Shown piece by piece: positions 11,615 through 22,594 of a stretch of DNA of 64,000 bases; positions within the stretch are counted from its first letter, which is position 1, and each line of letters begins with the position of its first letter. The position numbers were made by a program, and so were the translations under genes. The notes under the pieces were generated by a model. The model ran no database searches and was not told where the DNA came from. It saw only the letters and a program-made list of their open reading frames with translations. Location of the stretch: contig CM064426.1 of NCBI GenBank assembly GCA_032690845.1, positions 66,328,403 to 66,392,402 of the forward strand, in the 5' to 3' direction. This stretch comes from Eleusine coracana subsp. coracana (Eukaryota > Streptophyta > Magnoliopsida > Poales > Poaceae).

Positions 11615-13225
11615 TTGACAGTGGAATACAGGCAGGGGAAGCTGAATACCGTCGTGGATGCCCTGTCTCGCCGTGATGAAGAGACAATGTCGGCGTGTGC
11701 CCTGTCCGCGCCGACGTTCGAGCTGTGCGACGTCCTGTGCACCGAGCTCACCACTGACACGCAGGCCGTGGCCCTACACACCAAGCTGTCGACACACACT
11801 GCTGACGAGGGCTGGACGGAGGTGGATGGCCTGCTCCTGTACAAGGGTCAGGTGTTCGTTCCCGACGCATCTTCCTTATGGCCGGTGCTGCTCACGCACG
11901 CCCATGACTCCGGCCATGAGGGAGAGCAAAAGACGCTGCACAGGTGGCGCGTGACATTCTACAATGCGCATGCACTACGACGTGTCCACGAGTTCGTTCG
12001 CGGGTGTGCCACCTGCCAACAGAACAAATCCGAGCATCTACACCCGGCCGGCTTGCTGCAGCCTCTGCCCGTTCCATTGGAGGTTTGGAGTGATATCTCC
12101 ATGGATTTCATTGAAGCGTTCCCAAAGGTGGGTGGCAAATCGGTGGTGCTCACCGTCATCGACCGCTTCTCCAAGTACGCCCATTTCATTCCGTTGGGCC
12201 ACCCGTACTCAGCAGCTTCAGTGGCGCGGGCATTCTTCGACAACATCGTCCGCCTCCACGGATTCCCCTGCTCCATCATCTCCGGTCGCGACACCGTCTT
12301 CACCAGCATGTTTTGGAAGGAATTGTTCGGTGTGGCCAACATCAAGCTGCACATGAGCTCGGCTTTTCACCCGCAGAGTGATGGCCAATCCGAGGTGGTG
12401 AACCGCATCATCACGATGTACCTGCGGTGCCTAGCTGGTGATCGTCCCCGCTCGTGGTTGCAATGGTTGCCATGGGCGGAGTACTGCTACAACACGTCCT
12501 ACGAGACGATGATTCAGTGCTCGCCGTTCCGCGTGGTTTATGGTCGTGACCTACCGTCACTGTTGTCATATCAGCCAGGCGCGGCCAGATCAGCCGCGGT
12601 GGACCACTAGTTGATGGAGCATGACCAGTTCATGGAAGAAATCAAGGACCGACTGTCGCAGCAGGGCACCATGAAGGCCACGGCGGATCAGAAGAGACGG
12701 GACGTGGAGTTCATCGTCGGCGAGTGGGCGTGGCTGCGCCTACATCAGCGCTCGGCCTCCTCCATAACACCGGCCGCGCCGACCAAGCTGGGGCCTTGGT
12801 TTTTTGGGCCGTTCTTAGTCCTGGAGCGTATTGGTGATGTGGCGTACAAGCTCCAGTTGCCGGCCAAGGAGCGCATCCATGACGTGTTCCATGTGTCATT
12901 GCTGAAGAAGTTCCACGGCATGCCGCCAACCTTGGTGGTGGCTTTGCCGGAGTTGCTGAACGGACGTGTTGTTCCAACGCCGGAGAAGGCTGTACGTGCA
13001 CGGCTGAATCGTGGCGTGTGGGAAGTGCTGGTTCAATGGGTCGGCAGGGCGGCAGCTGATGCTACTTGGGAGAAGTTGTTGGAGTTTAAGTCCACTTACC
13101 CTTCAGTACAGCTCGAGAATGCGTTGTTTGTTGGGAAGGGGGGAAATGTTATAGACAGTTTTGTGGGCCGCAAGTACTATAGGAAGAAGAAGAAGGGAAC
13201 GTCGCCAACAAGCCAAAGTGGCTAG
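11615..13225 (+). pseudogene. gypsy integrase with chromodomain-like C-terminus
   Basis: An H2C2 zinc region (near 11900-12030, ending CATCQQNK) is followed by the integrase core with SMDFIEAFPK near 12100. The second catalytic motif, normally SDRD in plant gypsy elements, reads SGRD near 12290, so a metal-binding Asp seems lost. FHPQSDGQSEVVNR carries the Glu. A TAG at 12608-12610 interrupts the frame. The C-terminus (about 12990-13120, with WEVLVQWVG and ATWEKLLEF) matches chromodomain-bearing chromoviruses. Confidence 0.88.
13133..13146 (+). other. polypurine tract of gypsy element
   Basis: GGGAAGGGGGGAAA lies immediately before the 3' LTR, as expected for the plus-strand primer. Confidence 0.85.
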
Positions 13226-13569
13226 GATAAGTCCATGGGCGTCATTGAGAATAATCAGGAGAAAGTTTGGTAATTTGTTTGCATGTTTTCAGGATTAGTT
13301 GTCATTCAGTTTGCTTGACGCCTGCACTATAAAGGCAGCCTTAGGTTATTCGTTGTAAGGGCATCGAAGAATTAATCTACTCACTTGCATTGGGTTGATC
13401 TTCGGCACGGTGGCAAAGGACATTTCTCTGTCCGCCGGCGAGAGCAATCCATCGTCAATTCGCCCTTGTTATCCCTTCCGAGCAATTCCACATCCCTTCC
13501 GATCCAACTCCCAGTCCAGCCTTGTGTTGCATTCGCCATTACGATCGCCTAGACGTCCACGCCATAACA
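13147..13569 (+). repeat. 3' LTR of gypsy element
   Basis: 423 bp, TGTTATAGACAG to CGCCATAACA. It aligns end to end with the 5' LTR with scattered substitutions and a 5-bp gap near 13247. Confidence 0.95.
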
Positions 13570-13932
13570 GTATGTGACACACTTAAGGTCTACTGTGTGT
13601 TCCCGTTAAACTATTGGTCTGTGACTCATAAATTATCTGGCATGCTACCGTTCTATTTATGGACAACTGTTTGTGTATTGGTCTGATTTTTGTCCGTCTG
13701 TGTGGTAATGTATGTATTGCTTTTATTAATCAAATCTTTTGACCCTCTATCTGATGTGAATCTTCTATGCTCAAATCTTGGCCTGATAACAGAAAAATAT
13801 AGTATGTAGTGAACATGTGACGAAAAAAAAAATAGCTGAGATTGGGCATCTGCCCCCTGACTAAAAACAAGCGCGAGGCATCCGCCGGGTCCGTGTTTAT
13901 AGAGATGAAACATAGCAAAATCAACTTCTAAA
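13570..13932 (+). other. flank of gypsy insertion; displaced 3' end of the 6-8-kb gene
   Basis: This sequence directly continued 8303-8399 before the gypsy insertion. It is AT-rich, lacks coding features and may contain the original 3' UTR and poly(A) region of the upstream gene. Confidence 0.4.
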
Positions 13933-14481
13933 GGGTTGTTCGTTTACATGGGCTTTGTTTAGAAAAAAAATAGAGGGGGTTCAAAAGTTAAGTTAAACTT
14001 TTGCTCTAGGGAAGAAAAAGAGCTAAAAAGAGGGCTAAACTTTAGATCTTATAGGTGCTAAAGTTTAGCTCAAATTTTAGAAGCTAAGGGTATGTTTGAT
14101 AAGGCTTATGATGCTACTTATTAAAAGTGCTTATACTTTATAAGCAGTTTGGAGTGGCAAATAGCAAAATAGCATAAGTACTTATGAGGGTATAAGTACC
14201 TATAAGCACTTTGCTATTTTGTACTACCATAAGTAATTTGAGCAAAGCAGCAAAACGTAGCTTTTAGTGCTTATGGTAGTCCTCTCTCTCAATATGAACA
14301 GTTTGGACAAATAAGCATAAACAGTTTTGCCAAACGGGTTGAGTGTTTATGTTACAATAAACACTATAAGTATTATAAGTAGTTTTAACACAATAAACAC
14401 TTTTAACACTATAAACACTTTGAGTATAAACCCTGTCAAACACACCTTAAATTTTAACTCCTCACAAAAACAAACACCCCC
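13933..14481. mobile_element. outer MITE of a nested pair
   Basis: The left end GGGTTGTTCGTTT and the right end AAACAAACACCCC are inverted repeats with mismatches. CTAAA flanks both sides. The interior carries runs such as GCTAAAGTTTAGCTC typical of fold-back MITEs in grasses. It is split by a second MITE at 14098-14446. Confidence 0.7.
14098..14446. mobile_element. inner MITE inserted in another MITE
   Basis: 349 bp beginning GGGTATGTTTGATAAG and ending GTCAAACACACC, with TAA to the left and TTA to the right. The interior is built of alternating CTTATAAG-like and AAACACT-like short palindromes. Removing it rejoins the two halves of the outer element. It has no coding capacity. Confidence 0.75.
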
Positions 14482-14860
14482 TAAATCCCCAACAACGAAG
14501 GTACAGCCAGCTGCTGCTAGCAAGGTCAGCTAATTTTTAGGGAAAACATTTTTAGGGAGATTTAACACGGTTTCAATGAGCTGGACAGCATTCCCGTTTG
14601 CAGAGCACGTTGTCAAACTACGGTTTTCATCCCATTGCTAATTTTTATGATGGACTAGAGCGATGGCCATCAATGTAATAAGCTGTAAAACAGCCTCAAG
14701 GCATTTCACTTGGAATCACAATATAGATTAGCTTCATACACCACCATGGCATAACAAGAGACCGTTTACATAAATATGTCAGGATGACCAGAGACCAATG
14801 CACAATAAAGGCAGGGGCACGGCAAGGCTCTTACTGAAGCAGCACTCCTTAGTCATGGTA

Positions 14861-15105
14861 CTATTTGACCAGAGATAAGGTTCAGAAGTTCTGACCACCA
14901 GCTACAACATCAGTCTAACCATCATGATTTCACAAACCCATAGTTAATTCCAAAACACTTACAACCATTACAAGAACACATAAAATGCAGAACATGGCAT
15001 TTATTTAACTAGAGATTAGGTTCAAAAGTACTGAGCACGAGTTGCCACATCAGTCTAACCATCATGAGTTCACAAACCCACAGTTACTCCCAAAACACTT
15101 GCAAC
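14861..15105 (-). repeat. tandem duplication in the 3' UTR of the minus-strand gene
   Basis: Segments 14861-14965 and 15001-15105 are diverged copies, 140 bp apart. They share CATCAGTCTAACCATCATGA, TTCACAAACCCA and CCAAAACACTT blocks. They lie just past the stop codon of the minus-strand gene, so they are probably transcribed as 3' UTR. Confidence 0.75.
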
Positions 15106-15111
15106 TATTCC

Positions 15112-17926
15112 TCAGGAATCTTGTCCCTGATCTGGCAGGTGAGATCCAACAGCCCCAGGATGTTGAGTTTCACAGCCTGAAGTAAAACAGAAAATATGAG
15201 CATTGTGCCAGTATCAACAAAAAGAACATCATGAATAGCAATGTTTAGGTGTACTGATGACAAAGAAGCATAATCAAAGATGATCCGCAGGAATATTGTA
15301 GCAAAATTGCAACTTGCAGGAATAAATAAAATAAAAAAGAAGTTGTGGAATGCTTAAACAACACACAAAGTTGTGGAATTGCTGATACAATGTCTGTGCG
15401 GTGCAGGATATGCACTTATACAAGGAGACAAAAAAACAACACATGTCAATTAAAAACATTCAAGGATGAGCATGCATCAGCATATTAAAATATATGTTAT
15501 TCAAGTGCCTCCAATATGTTGTACATCAACAGCATGTCAGCATTATGTATCAACTCTAAAGTTTTACAAAATCATAAAAGAAAGCAGAAACAAGATTCAG
15601 CATCAAACCAAGCAATTTTCATTTGGAGAAACACACCTCCTCTACAAGTATATCTTCCTACTACCAGCAAACAACAATTTCTCTACAACAGGATAAAAGC
15701 TAATAGGTACATGGAAGAGGTCTGCAAAGAAAGTACAATGGCGAAATGGAAGGATAAGAAGGAAGACAGTAGACAGTGGTGAGATTCTAATTCTATATAA
15801 TCTAGAAGTCTAAATATTGCTACACTCACCGCTGGATGGCGCCAGTGGGCGATCAGTTGGAGCAGATGTGTTGCTGCGAGGCGGTGCCAATGCTGCTTTA
15901 TCAAGACAGACTTTTATGTCAGTGAGCTGCTTCTTGATGTGGAGAAGTACTTCTTTGTTTCTCTTCCACTTCTCATTTGCTACTTTGAGATCAGTTAGAA
16001 TAGCTTTGTTGGTGTCATCAAGGTTGCTGAGCTTTTCAGGTAGAGCAACTGCAGCAGCTAGTAAAAGGCCAAGGAGGACCCAAAACCCATTATATAGGAG
16101 TTTGACTGAATCTTTCTGCTCCCTAACAGTGTAAAGGGTCTGCTTGACTGTTTTGAGATACTCCTGAAATTTCATTTCATCAAAATCAATCAGTTTCTAG
16201 TAACACGAAGTAGACAGGCACAACAAATTAGATGAAACTCAAACCTCAGATACAGTGGGAACTGCAGCTGGTGGTAGCGAGGAAGGTTTAGACCCATTAG
16301 AACCATTGTTTGTTGAATAAACCTACAACAAGATGCACAAAGTCAAAAGCTATTTCAACATTTTTGTGTCAAACATGTTTAAACTCAGCTAGCAGATTAA
16401 ACTCCTATCATGCAAAGCCCAACTTTAACTCTTATCAAACCAAGCTTAATCACTCAGCTAGCAGATTAAACTCCTATTATAACATGCTAGGAACATGGAC
16501 AGAATGGTGCACCAAAAACCACCAAAATCGAAACTGTAGCAAAAAAGACAGACACACTAAGCTCCATAACTTAGATGTCTGACCACATCATGAGCCGACA
16601 CAATGCCACAAGATGAAAGCCCAATTTTGCAACACCTAGCAGCGCAAATAATCTAGTACTGCATGAGAAGAAGCTAGCTGGCATAGTAACCTATGCTAGG
16701 AATAGAGCCGAACGGAAAGCAAAGACATGCAAATCGGGAATCTACAAGGTAGATAGTGTGCATCACTGCACCACTTGTTAACATCCAAACCACAAAACTA
16801 AAATGCATAAGTTGAAAATTGGATATTTCCACATTTGGGAATGGTTCAAAAGAAAACAGATATTTGCCATAAAGTTCTCTCCAAATATCTAAACGTAGCC
16901 CACCAAAACTCGAAACTGGGACACACAGGCACACCATCAAACCCATCACGGCTACCCATCAGTGCCAAAAGATGCAAAGCCAATTCTGCGAAACCTACAT
17001 GGCTAACCGTAACCAAAACAAGGAACATGGAGCAGTACTAGACTTGGATTGGCTTGCTCACCTTCGAGAAAGTGTGGGATGGAGGAGGGAAGGCGCCGAG
17101 GCGGAGGGGCGCCGGCGGAAGCACCACAGGTACCACGCGGCAGAGCCGCGCCGGGGGCCGCGTCACGTGGCGGCGGGCGAGGGTGAGGCACCGCAGCAGA
17201 GCTCATGATGTGCCTGGAATGGGGCTTAGTGCGTCTACTAGAATGGAGGCGGCGGCGTTTTGGGGAGGGCTCGCGAAAGAATGCTTCCGCTTGGAATGGG
17301 GCCTAGTGCGTCTACTAGAATGGAGACTGGGGATATGACCTAATACCATGCTGGATAACATAGGGGGCTCGGGAATGGGATTGGAATGGCATTTGATGTA
17401 CTGTCGTGGTTCACGCAGGTGGGATAATGCGGGTTTAGGAATGGCTTTTGACTGCTATTGGCATCATGGATGCTAAAGGCAGTACACAGATGGGAAGCTG
17501 TCAAACATCGGGATGCAATGCTGGAGTTTCATTTTTACAAAATGAAAATCCGGAAAAGGTTACGTTAAACAGCATTATGTAATCTGTACGTCAAACAAAG
17601 GCTTCAACGCGCAAGTGCTAGTTACCATTTTGCACTTGTATGTAAAACAAATGAAAGTTGAGGCACAACGAATGTAGAACAAGAACACTGCATAACTAAC
17701 CTATTTTAGTGGGCATTAAATTAAAGTACTGCTGCACATGTTCCCTAGTTTATACATTCTCGGTTTGGCTAATGGAACAAAATCAATCATTTTGTTCACT
17801 TGTCTGTAAAATGGATTTCCAATTGAGAGTTGCAGTCCTCGTCTAAACTTTTTATGATAGGAAGCATGTAAACTTGATTAGCAATTGCGGTGAGAGAAAC
17901 TGTGGCGTGCATGTCTTACCTCTCAT
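15112..17926 (-). CDS. organelle-targeted-like membrane protein, unknown family
   Basis: A consistent model uses five coding segments on the minus strand: 17926-17920 (ATG AGA G), 17201-17062, 16322-16245, 16163-15830 and 15176-15112, giving about 207 aa. All phases match. The N-terminus reads MRALLRCLTLARRHVTRPPA and is Arg-rich without acids, like a mitochondrial or plastid presequence. A Ser/Pro linker follows, then EYLKTVKQTLYTVREQ, one hydrophobic span (YNGFWVLLGLLLAAAVAL), then a charged helical stretch (NEKWKRNKEVLLHIKKQL), probably a coiled coil. The 17201 acceptor is the second of two nearby AGs; the first would give an early stop. An ATG at 17206 opens a different frame that hits a stop in the next exon. 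No function is recognised. The last exon could also be read AVKLNILGLLDL in another phase, so the C-terminus is uncertain. Confidence 0.6.
17215..17325. repeat. 34-bp direct repeat at an intron 3' end
   Basis: TGGAATGGGGCYTAGTGCGT and the following 14 bases occur at 17215-17248 and 17292-17325, 77 bp apart with one mismatch. On the minus strand they duplicate the pyrimidine-containing stretch before the acceptor of the second coding exon. Confidence 0.8.
17342..17919 (-). other. intron and intergenic-like sequence, nothing else seen
   Basis: In the favoured gene model this is intron 2. No other gene or complete transposon is recognised in it. Confidence 0.4.
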
Positions 17927-18672
17927 TGCCAAAACGATGTGGTGGTCGCCAAGATTCGAAGTGTGCAGTACAATGTTCCACCTGCGAGAATAAGTTGAGT
18001 TAATGATAGATAACTTGATATTCAGAAAGAAAAAAAGATATAAAAAAAAGATGGGATGGGGTGATTTTGTTTATCTACGAAATCGAAACTTAGTTCCTGC
18101 ACTATCTGAATTAGGGCTCACTAGACATTCAGTAATCCAACACGGAGAAAGGTTCACTTCCAACACGAATCATAGAAGTTCCAAGATATAAATCGCAGGA
18201 ACAAGTTGAACCACATACATCTTATTTAAGAATAAAGAAATTGCCATCTTTTATCTTTCTTTTCTAAGATTGAACAAAAAAAAAAGTTTGTATCAACATG
18301 CCACCCATCCATATTACTAGTCACGCAAGAAAGAAAGTTAAAACGATTGGTACTGCTAAATCACCCTTTGAAGCTAGCCATGCGTCAGTGGTGTGATTTC
18401 CAGCTGTGTCAGACGCAGCAGTTGTTCTTTTTGCTTTTCTCCCATGGTGAGAGAGATTGCAAAAATCAACCCGTCCTGTCCTCCCGCCCGCGACGAGGAC
18501 AAAATCGCCCGACCTATCAAATCAAGTGGTAATTCCAGTGAACGTGCAGTACAACAAAAATCTAAAATACGAGTATCTCCGCAGCGGGGGAAAAGAGTAT
18601 ACTAGAGAAAGAGAGAGAGGGGTGTGTACCTGCTCCTCCTGCCGCAGCCGCAGCCGCAGCCCCCGCAGCCAT
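17920..18672 (-). other. candidate 5' leader exons of the minus-strand gene
   Basis: Segment 17920-17981 is bounded by TCTCGCAG and GTAAGA, strong acceptor and donor signals. Upstream, 18630-18672 ends at GTACAC and contains an ATG opening MAAGAAAAAAAGGAG. Spliced together, that ATG would read a short upstream ORF ending in the 17920-17981 exon, while the main ATG sits at the end of that exon. The GC-rich block 18600-18990 is the likely promoter and leader region. Confidence 0.4.
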
Positions 18673-19081
18673 CAGAGGAGAGAGCGGATCTGACCTGAGA
18701 GAGGGGGATGGAGGAGGAGAGGGACTGCCCGCGCCGCCAGGGGAAAAGCCCAGCCCATCACACACAGACACACCCCTAATCTAACCCTAGCAGAGAGAGA
18801 GAGACGTGGGTGGCACTTTAAATTCTCTCTCTCTCCAGCGGAGTGGACCCGTGACGTGGCGGACGCATCGGACGGCCCGGCCACATCGGTCGGTAGCAGA
18901 GCCGCGCGTCGTCGTCTCTGTCATTTCTCGGCTGCCACGCCGCCCGTCTGACATTGCTCGGCTGCAACGCCGGGCACGCACCACCTTGGATTAAACGCTC
19001 AAACGCAATAGTATTTTTTTTCGAAACATATTTTTAGGAGAACATAATAATAAAAGGAAAAAGGATTTTGCACGGCCGGCG

Positions 19082-19291
19082 TATAAAAGTAAAGCAGATT
19101 GGAAAACGTCTTACTCCCGTAGGAGCCACATGTACGTGTTAATATAATGTTGGAAAACCCCCAGACGTGGGTTACAAGAATACAAAGAGATTATGTCTAT
19201 CCCTAAGACAAAACTAACTCGGTTACAAGATTACACGATGAGTTTATATTTGAATACATGTATATCTCTAAACATATGTATATCTCTAACA
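19082..19291 (-). repeat. 3' LTR of copia element
   Basis: 210 bp; on the minus strand it starts TGTTAGAGATATACAT. It is nearly identical to the 24077-24286 copy. Confidence 0.95.
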
Positions 19292-19928
19292 GCTCCTCTC
19301 AATCTAAACTTACCAAGATTTAGATTGTGTCGAAAACTCTGAAGCTGACGTAACATAAGAGGTTTTGTAAAACCATCTGCCAATTGATCTTTGCTTGAGA
19401 GAAACCGAATATCCAACAATTTCTTAGCTACTTTTTTTCGAACGAAATAATAATCAATCTCAATATGTTTCATTCTTCCATAAAACACAGGATTTAAAGA
19501 AAGATATGTAGGTCCAATGTTATCACACTATAAATGTGCAGCTTGAGGACTCGGGATACACAATTCTTTTAACAGTGATTGAATCCACATAACTTCTATA
19601 GTTGCATTAGCAAGTGCTTTATATTCTGCTTCAGTGCTTGATTTTGAAACTGTAACTTGCTTCCTAGCACTCCAAGAAATAAGGTTACAGTCCAAGAATA
19701 CAGCAAAACCACCAGTGGACCTCCTATCATCAACACTACCTGCCCAGTCTCCGCATCAGAAAAAGCACTAACAAGCATAGAAACAGACTTAACAATTTTA
19801 CAACCATGCTTCAAGGTATACTTGAGATATCTTAAGATCCTCTTCACTGCAGTCCAATAAATAGTAGTAGGTGCATGTAAAAACTGGCAGACCTTATTAA
19901 CTGAGAAAGAAATGTCTGGCCTAGTCAA
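19231..19928 (-). pseudogene. copia RNase H and C-terminal region
   Basis: Minus-strand frames show MTRPDISFSVNKVCQFLHAP (19928 downward) and, after frameshifts, SSKDQLADGFTKPL near 19380. These are conserved C-terminal copia RNase H motifs. The intervening frame is damaged. Confidence 0.85.
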
Positions 19929-20128
19929 GGTTAAATATTATAAAGCACCAACAATACTTCTATACCTTATAGCATCTTGTGGCCCAAGTAAATCACCCTC
20001 ATATAAAGATAGTTTTTTTGAAGCGGACATAGGAGTATTTACTGGCTTACAAATCTCCATATTTACTCGTTTCAACAAGTCTGAGGCATATTTCTCTTGA
20101 GTTAGAACTATTCCATTCTCTATTTTGT

Positions 20129-21085
20129 TTACCTCAATACCAAGAAAATAATGCAGATTGCCAAGTCCTTAAGAGCAAATTCTGATCTCAAATCTTGAAG
20201 TAAAGCTGACGTTGCCTCTTGACTAGAACTAGCAACAATTATATTATCAACATAGATAAGCACAAAAATAATTGTCTTGCCCCTAATATAATAAAAGAAT
20301 GAAGTATCTGCCTTTGAAGGTTGAAATCCAAGATCACACAATTTTGCACTTAAACGAGAGTACCAAGCTTTAGGGGCTTGCTTTAAATCATATAAAGCCT
20401 TATTCAACTTACACACAAAATATGGCTGCAAATTATCTTCATACCCAGGTGGTTGTCGCATATATACCTCCTCCTCCAGAACAGCATGAAGAAACGCGTT
20501 CTGAACATCTAGCTGTCTTAAGCTCCAACCTCTAGAAACAGCAATAGAAAGTACAAGCCTGATAGTAGCTGTTTTAACAACAGGGCTAAAAGTATCCTCA
20601 TAGTTAATGTCATATCGTTGTTTAAAACCCTTAGCAACCAACCTAACTTTATACCTGTCTATAGAACCATCGGACTTACGTTTAATTTTATATACCCATT
20701 TACAGTCAATAATATTTCTGCCCCTTACAGGAAGAACCAAATGCCAAGTTTTATTTTCCATAAGGGCAAGAAACTCATTATCCATAGCATGTTTCCATTC
20801 TTTATGATTAATAGCTTCATCTAAATTCCTAGGTTCTCCAGTAGATGTAAAACATCCATATCTAACTGTGCCATCTGTATATACCTTTTCTTTGTGAATA
20901 CCTTTCTGTAATCTGGTGACTGGACGTGTAGAGGCAGCAGCATCAGCAGATTCAGGCGGAGGCGCAGGCATGTCCACTGTAGAAGATCCGCCAGCCGGAG
21001 AAGCTTCCGTATGCGCTCCCGTATGTGCTCCCGCAGCTTCCGTACACGCTCCCGTCCTCGAGCGCGTCATGCTGTGGGGTTCCAC
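20129..21085 (-). pseudogene. copia reverse transcriptase
   Basis: RVT_2-type RT: NKTWHLVLPVRGRNIIDCKW, RYKVRLVAKGFKQRY, LDVQNAFLHAVLEEEVYM, LNKALYDLKQAPKAWY. The catalytic box reads LIYVDNIIVAS where copia elements have YVDD, so the second Asp is replaced by Asn. The frame breaks after LRSEFALKDL at its C-terminal end. Confidence 0.9.
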
Positions 21086-21157
21086 GCTGCTGCTAGGCCC
21101 ACACTGCTCCCCATGTGTGGAACCGTCAGTGCGACATGACCTGCCTCCGCTGGACAG

Positions 21158-21501
21158 GGGTGTGTTTATTTTTCGGATCTAAATTTTAGTGGGGTCATAT
21201 CAATCATTAAAATGCTATATATAATTATTAAATATATATTAAATATAAAACTAATTACAGAGTTGAATGTGCATCAGCGTGACAAATTCATTAAACTTAA
21301 TTAAGTTATCATTAGGAGATGTTTACTGTAGCATCACATTATCTAATCATAACTTAATTAGTTTTAAAAGATTCGTCTTGTCATTCAGAGAGAGGGTTAT
21401 GAACTGGGTTTTGTTAGTAATCTATATTTAATACTCCTATTAGTATCACAATAATCGATAAGACAGGTCTAAAAATCAGAGGGGTGGAAACGAACACACC
21501 C
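21158..21501. mobile_element. MITE, GGGTGTGTTCG family (copy 2), inside copia pol
   Basis: 344 bp with ends GGGTGTGTTTATTTT and GAAACGAACACACCC. It aligns along its whole length in reverse orientation with the element at 4199-4544. It separates the integrase C-terminal region from the RT region of the copia element, so it inserted after the retrotransposon. Only AG is shared by the flanks, so its target duplication is eroded or unclear. Confidence 0.88.
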
Positions 21502-22594
21502 AGAGAGGCTGTAACGAAGGTCCAGCAGAAGAGGTCGGCTCGGATCCCGGAGGCGACTCGCTGACCCGACCAGGAGAATGTGCAGGCGCATCATTTTCCA
21601 TGCCAAGCTCATTTTCCGTGCCATCTTCTTCTATTCCGTTTTGGACATGGTCTGCAACGCTATTCTGCAAAACTTCTGTACCAGAATTATTAACGACAGG
21701 ATTAGGATAATCAGTAAATTGACCATCTACTTGTTCGCCTCCCAAATCAAGATTAGATGGATTGAACAAAGTTGGATGAAGGATTATTTCAGATTTAAGT
21801 CTGGCGCCAGTATTAGAGTGAAGATTGGAGAAGGGAAAAATATTCTCATCAAATATTACATCTCTAGAAATATAAACACGCCCAGTAGAAATATCAAGGC
21901 ACTTAAAACCTTTATGTAACGTGCTGTAACCAAGAAAAGCACATTGTTTAGAGCAAAATTCTAATTTTCTAGAGTTGAAAGGTCGGAGATTAGGCCAACA
22001 AACACAACCAAAAATACGAAGAGAAGAATAATCAGGTTTTTGCTCAAAGAGGCGCTCTAAAGGCGTAGAAAAATTAATAACTTTGCTAGGAGTGCAATTT
22101 GTAAGATATGTAGCAGCAATAAAAGCTTCATCCCAGAATTTCAAAGACATAGAAGCATGAGCAAGTAGAGCAAGTCCTACTTCGACTATATGCCTATGTT
22201 TGCGTTCAGCAGAGCTATTTTGTTGATGAGCGTGGGGACAAGAAACATGATGGGTAATGCCAATTTTTTGAAAGAAGGAATTAAGTTTCTCATATTCACC
22301 ACCCCAATCAGTTTGCATAGTGATGATTTTACGATTAAAGAGTCTCTCAACAAGATTCTGAAACTCATGAAATTTTTGGAGGACTTCAGATTTAAATTTA
22401 AGCAAATAGATCTAAGTAAAATTGCTAAAATCATCAATAAAACTAACATAATATTTCTTGCTGCCAACTGAATCTGGAGCGGGACCCCATATATCAGAGA
22501 ACACAAGCTCTAAAGGAGCAGAAGATATGCTGGTAGATTTAGGATAAGGTAACTGATGACTCTCAGCCTGCTGACACGCATCACACTGAATCAC
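21502..22594 (-). pseudogene. copia integrase
   Basis: The N-terminal zinc region continues into CDACQQAESHQLPYPKS and the core motif ELVFSDIWGPAPDS near 22480-22594. A small frameshift near 22410 follows. The remaining core has TMQTDWGGEYEKLNSFF and HAHQQNSSAERKHRHIVE, with the downstream GYSTLHKGFKC motif. Integration complex function is therefore lost by frame damage rather than domain loss. Confidence 0.88.

Larger units (their letters stand above)
8400..13569 (+). mobile_element. Ty3/gypsy LTR retrotransposon, chromovirus-like, decayed
   Basis: A full-length element of about 5.17 kb has LTRs 8400-8826 and 13147-13569 and a perfect 5-bp target duplication GTATG (8395-8399, 13570-13574). 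It has an initiator-Met tRNA primer-binding site and a polypurine tract. Domains run in gypsy order: gag, zinc knuckle, protease, RT, RNase H, integrase, C-terminal chromodomain-like region. The LTRs differ at very roughly 6 percent of positions by eye, so it is not recent. Four in-frame stops (9105, 9720, 11501, 12608) and a frameshift near 10165 make it non-autonomous now. Confidence 0.95.

Noticed and set aside
17003..17206. Frame starting at ATG 17206 as the N-terminus of the 17-kb gene
   Set aside because: Spliced at 17062 it enters the next exon out of phase and stops after eight codons. The alternative frame is presequence-like and in phase.
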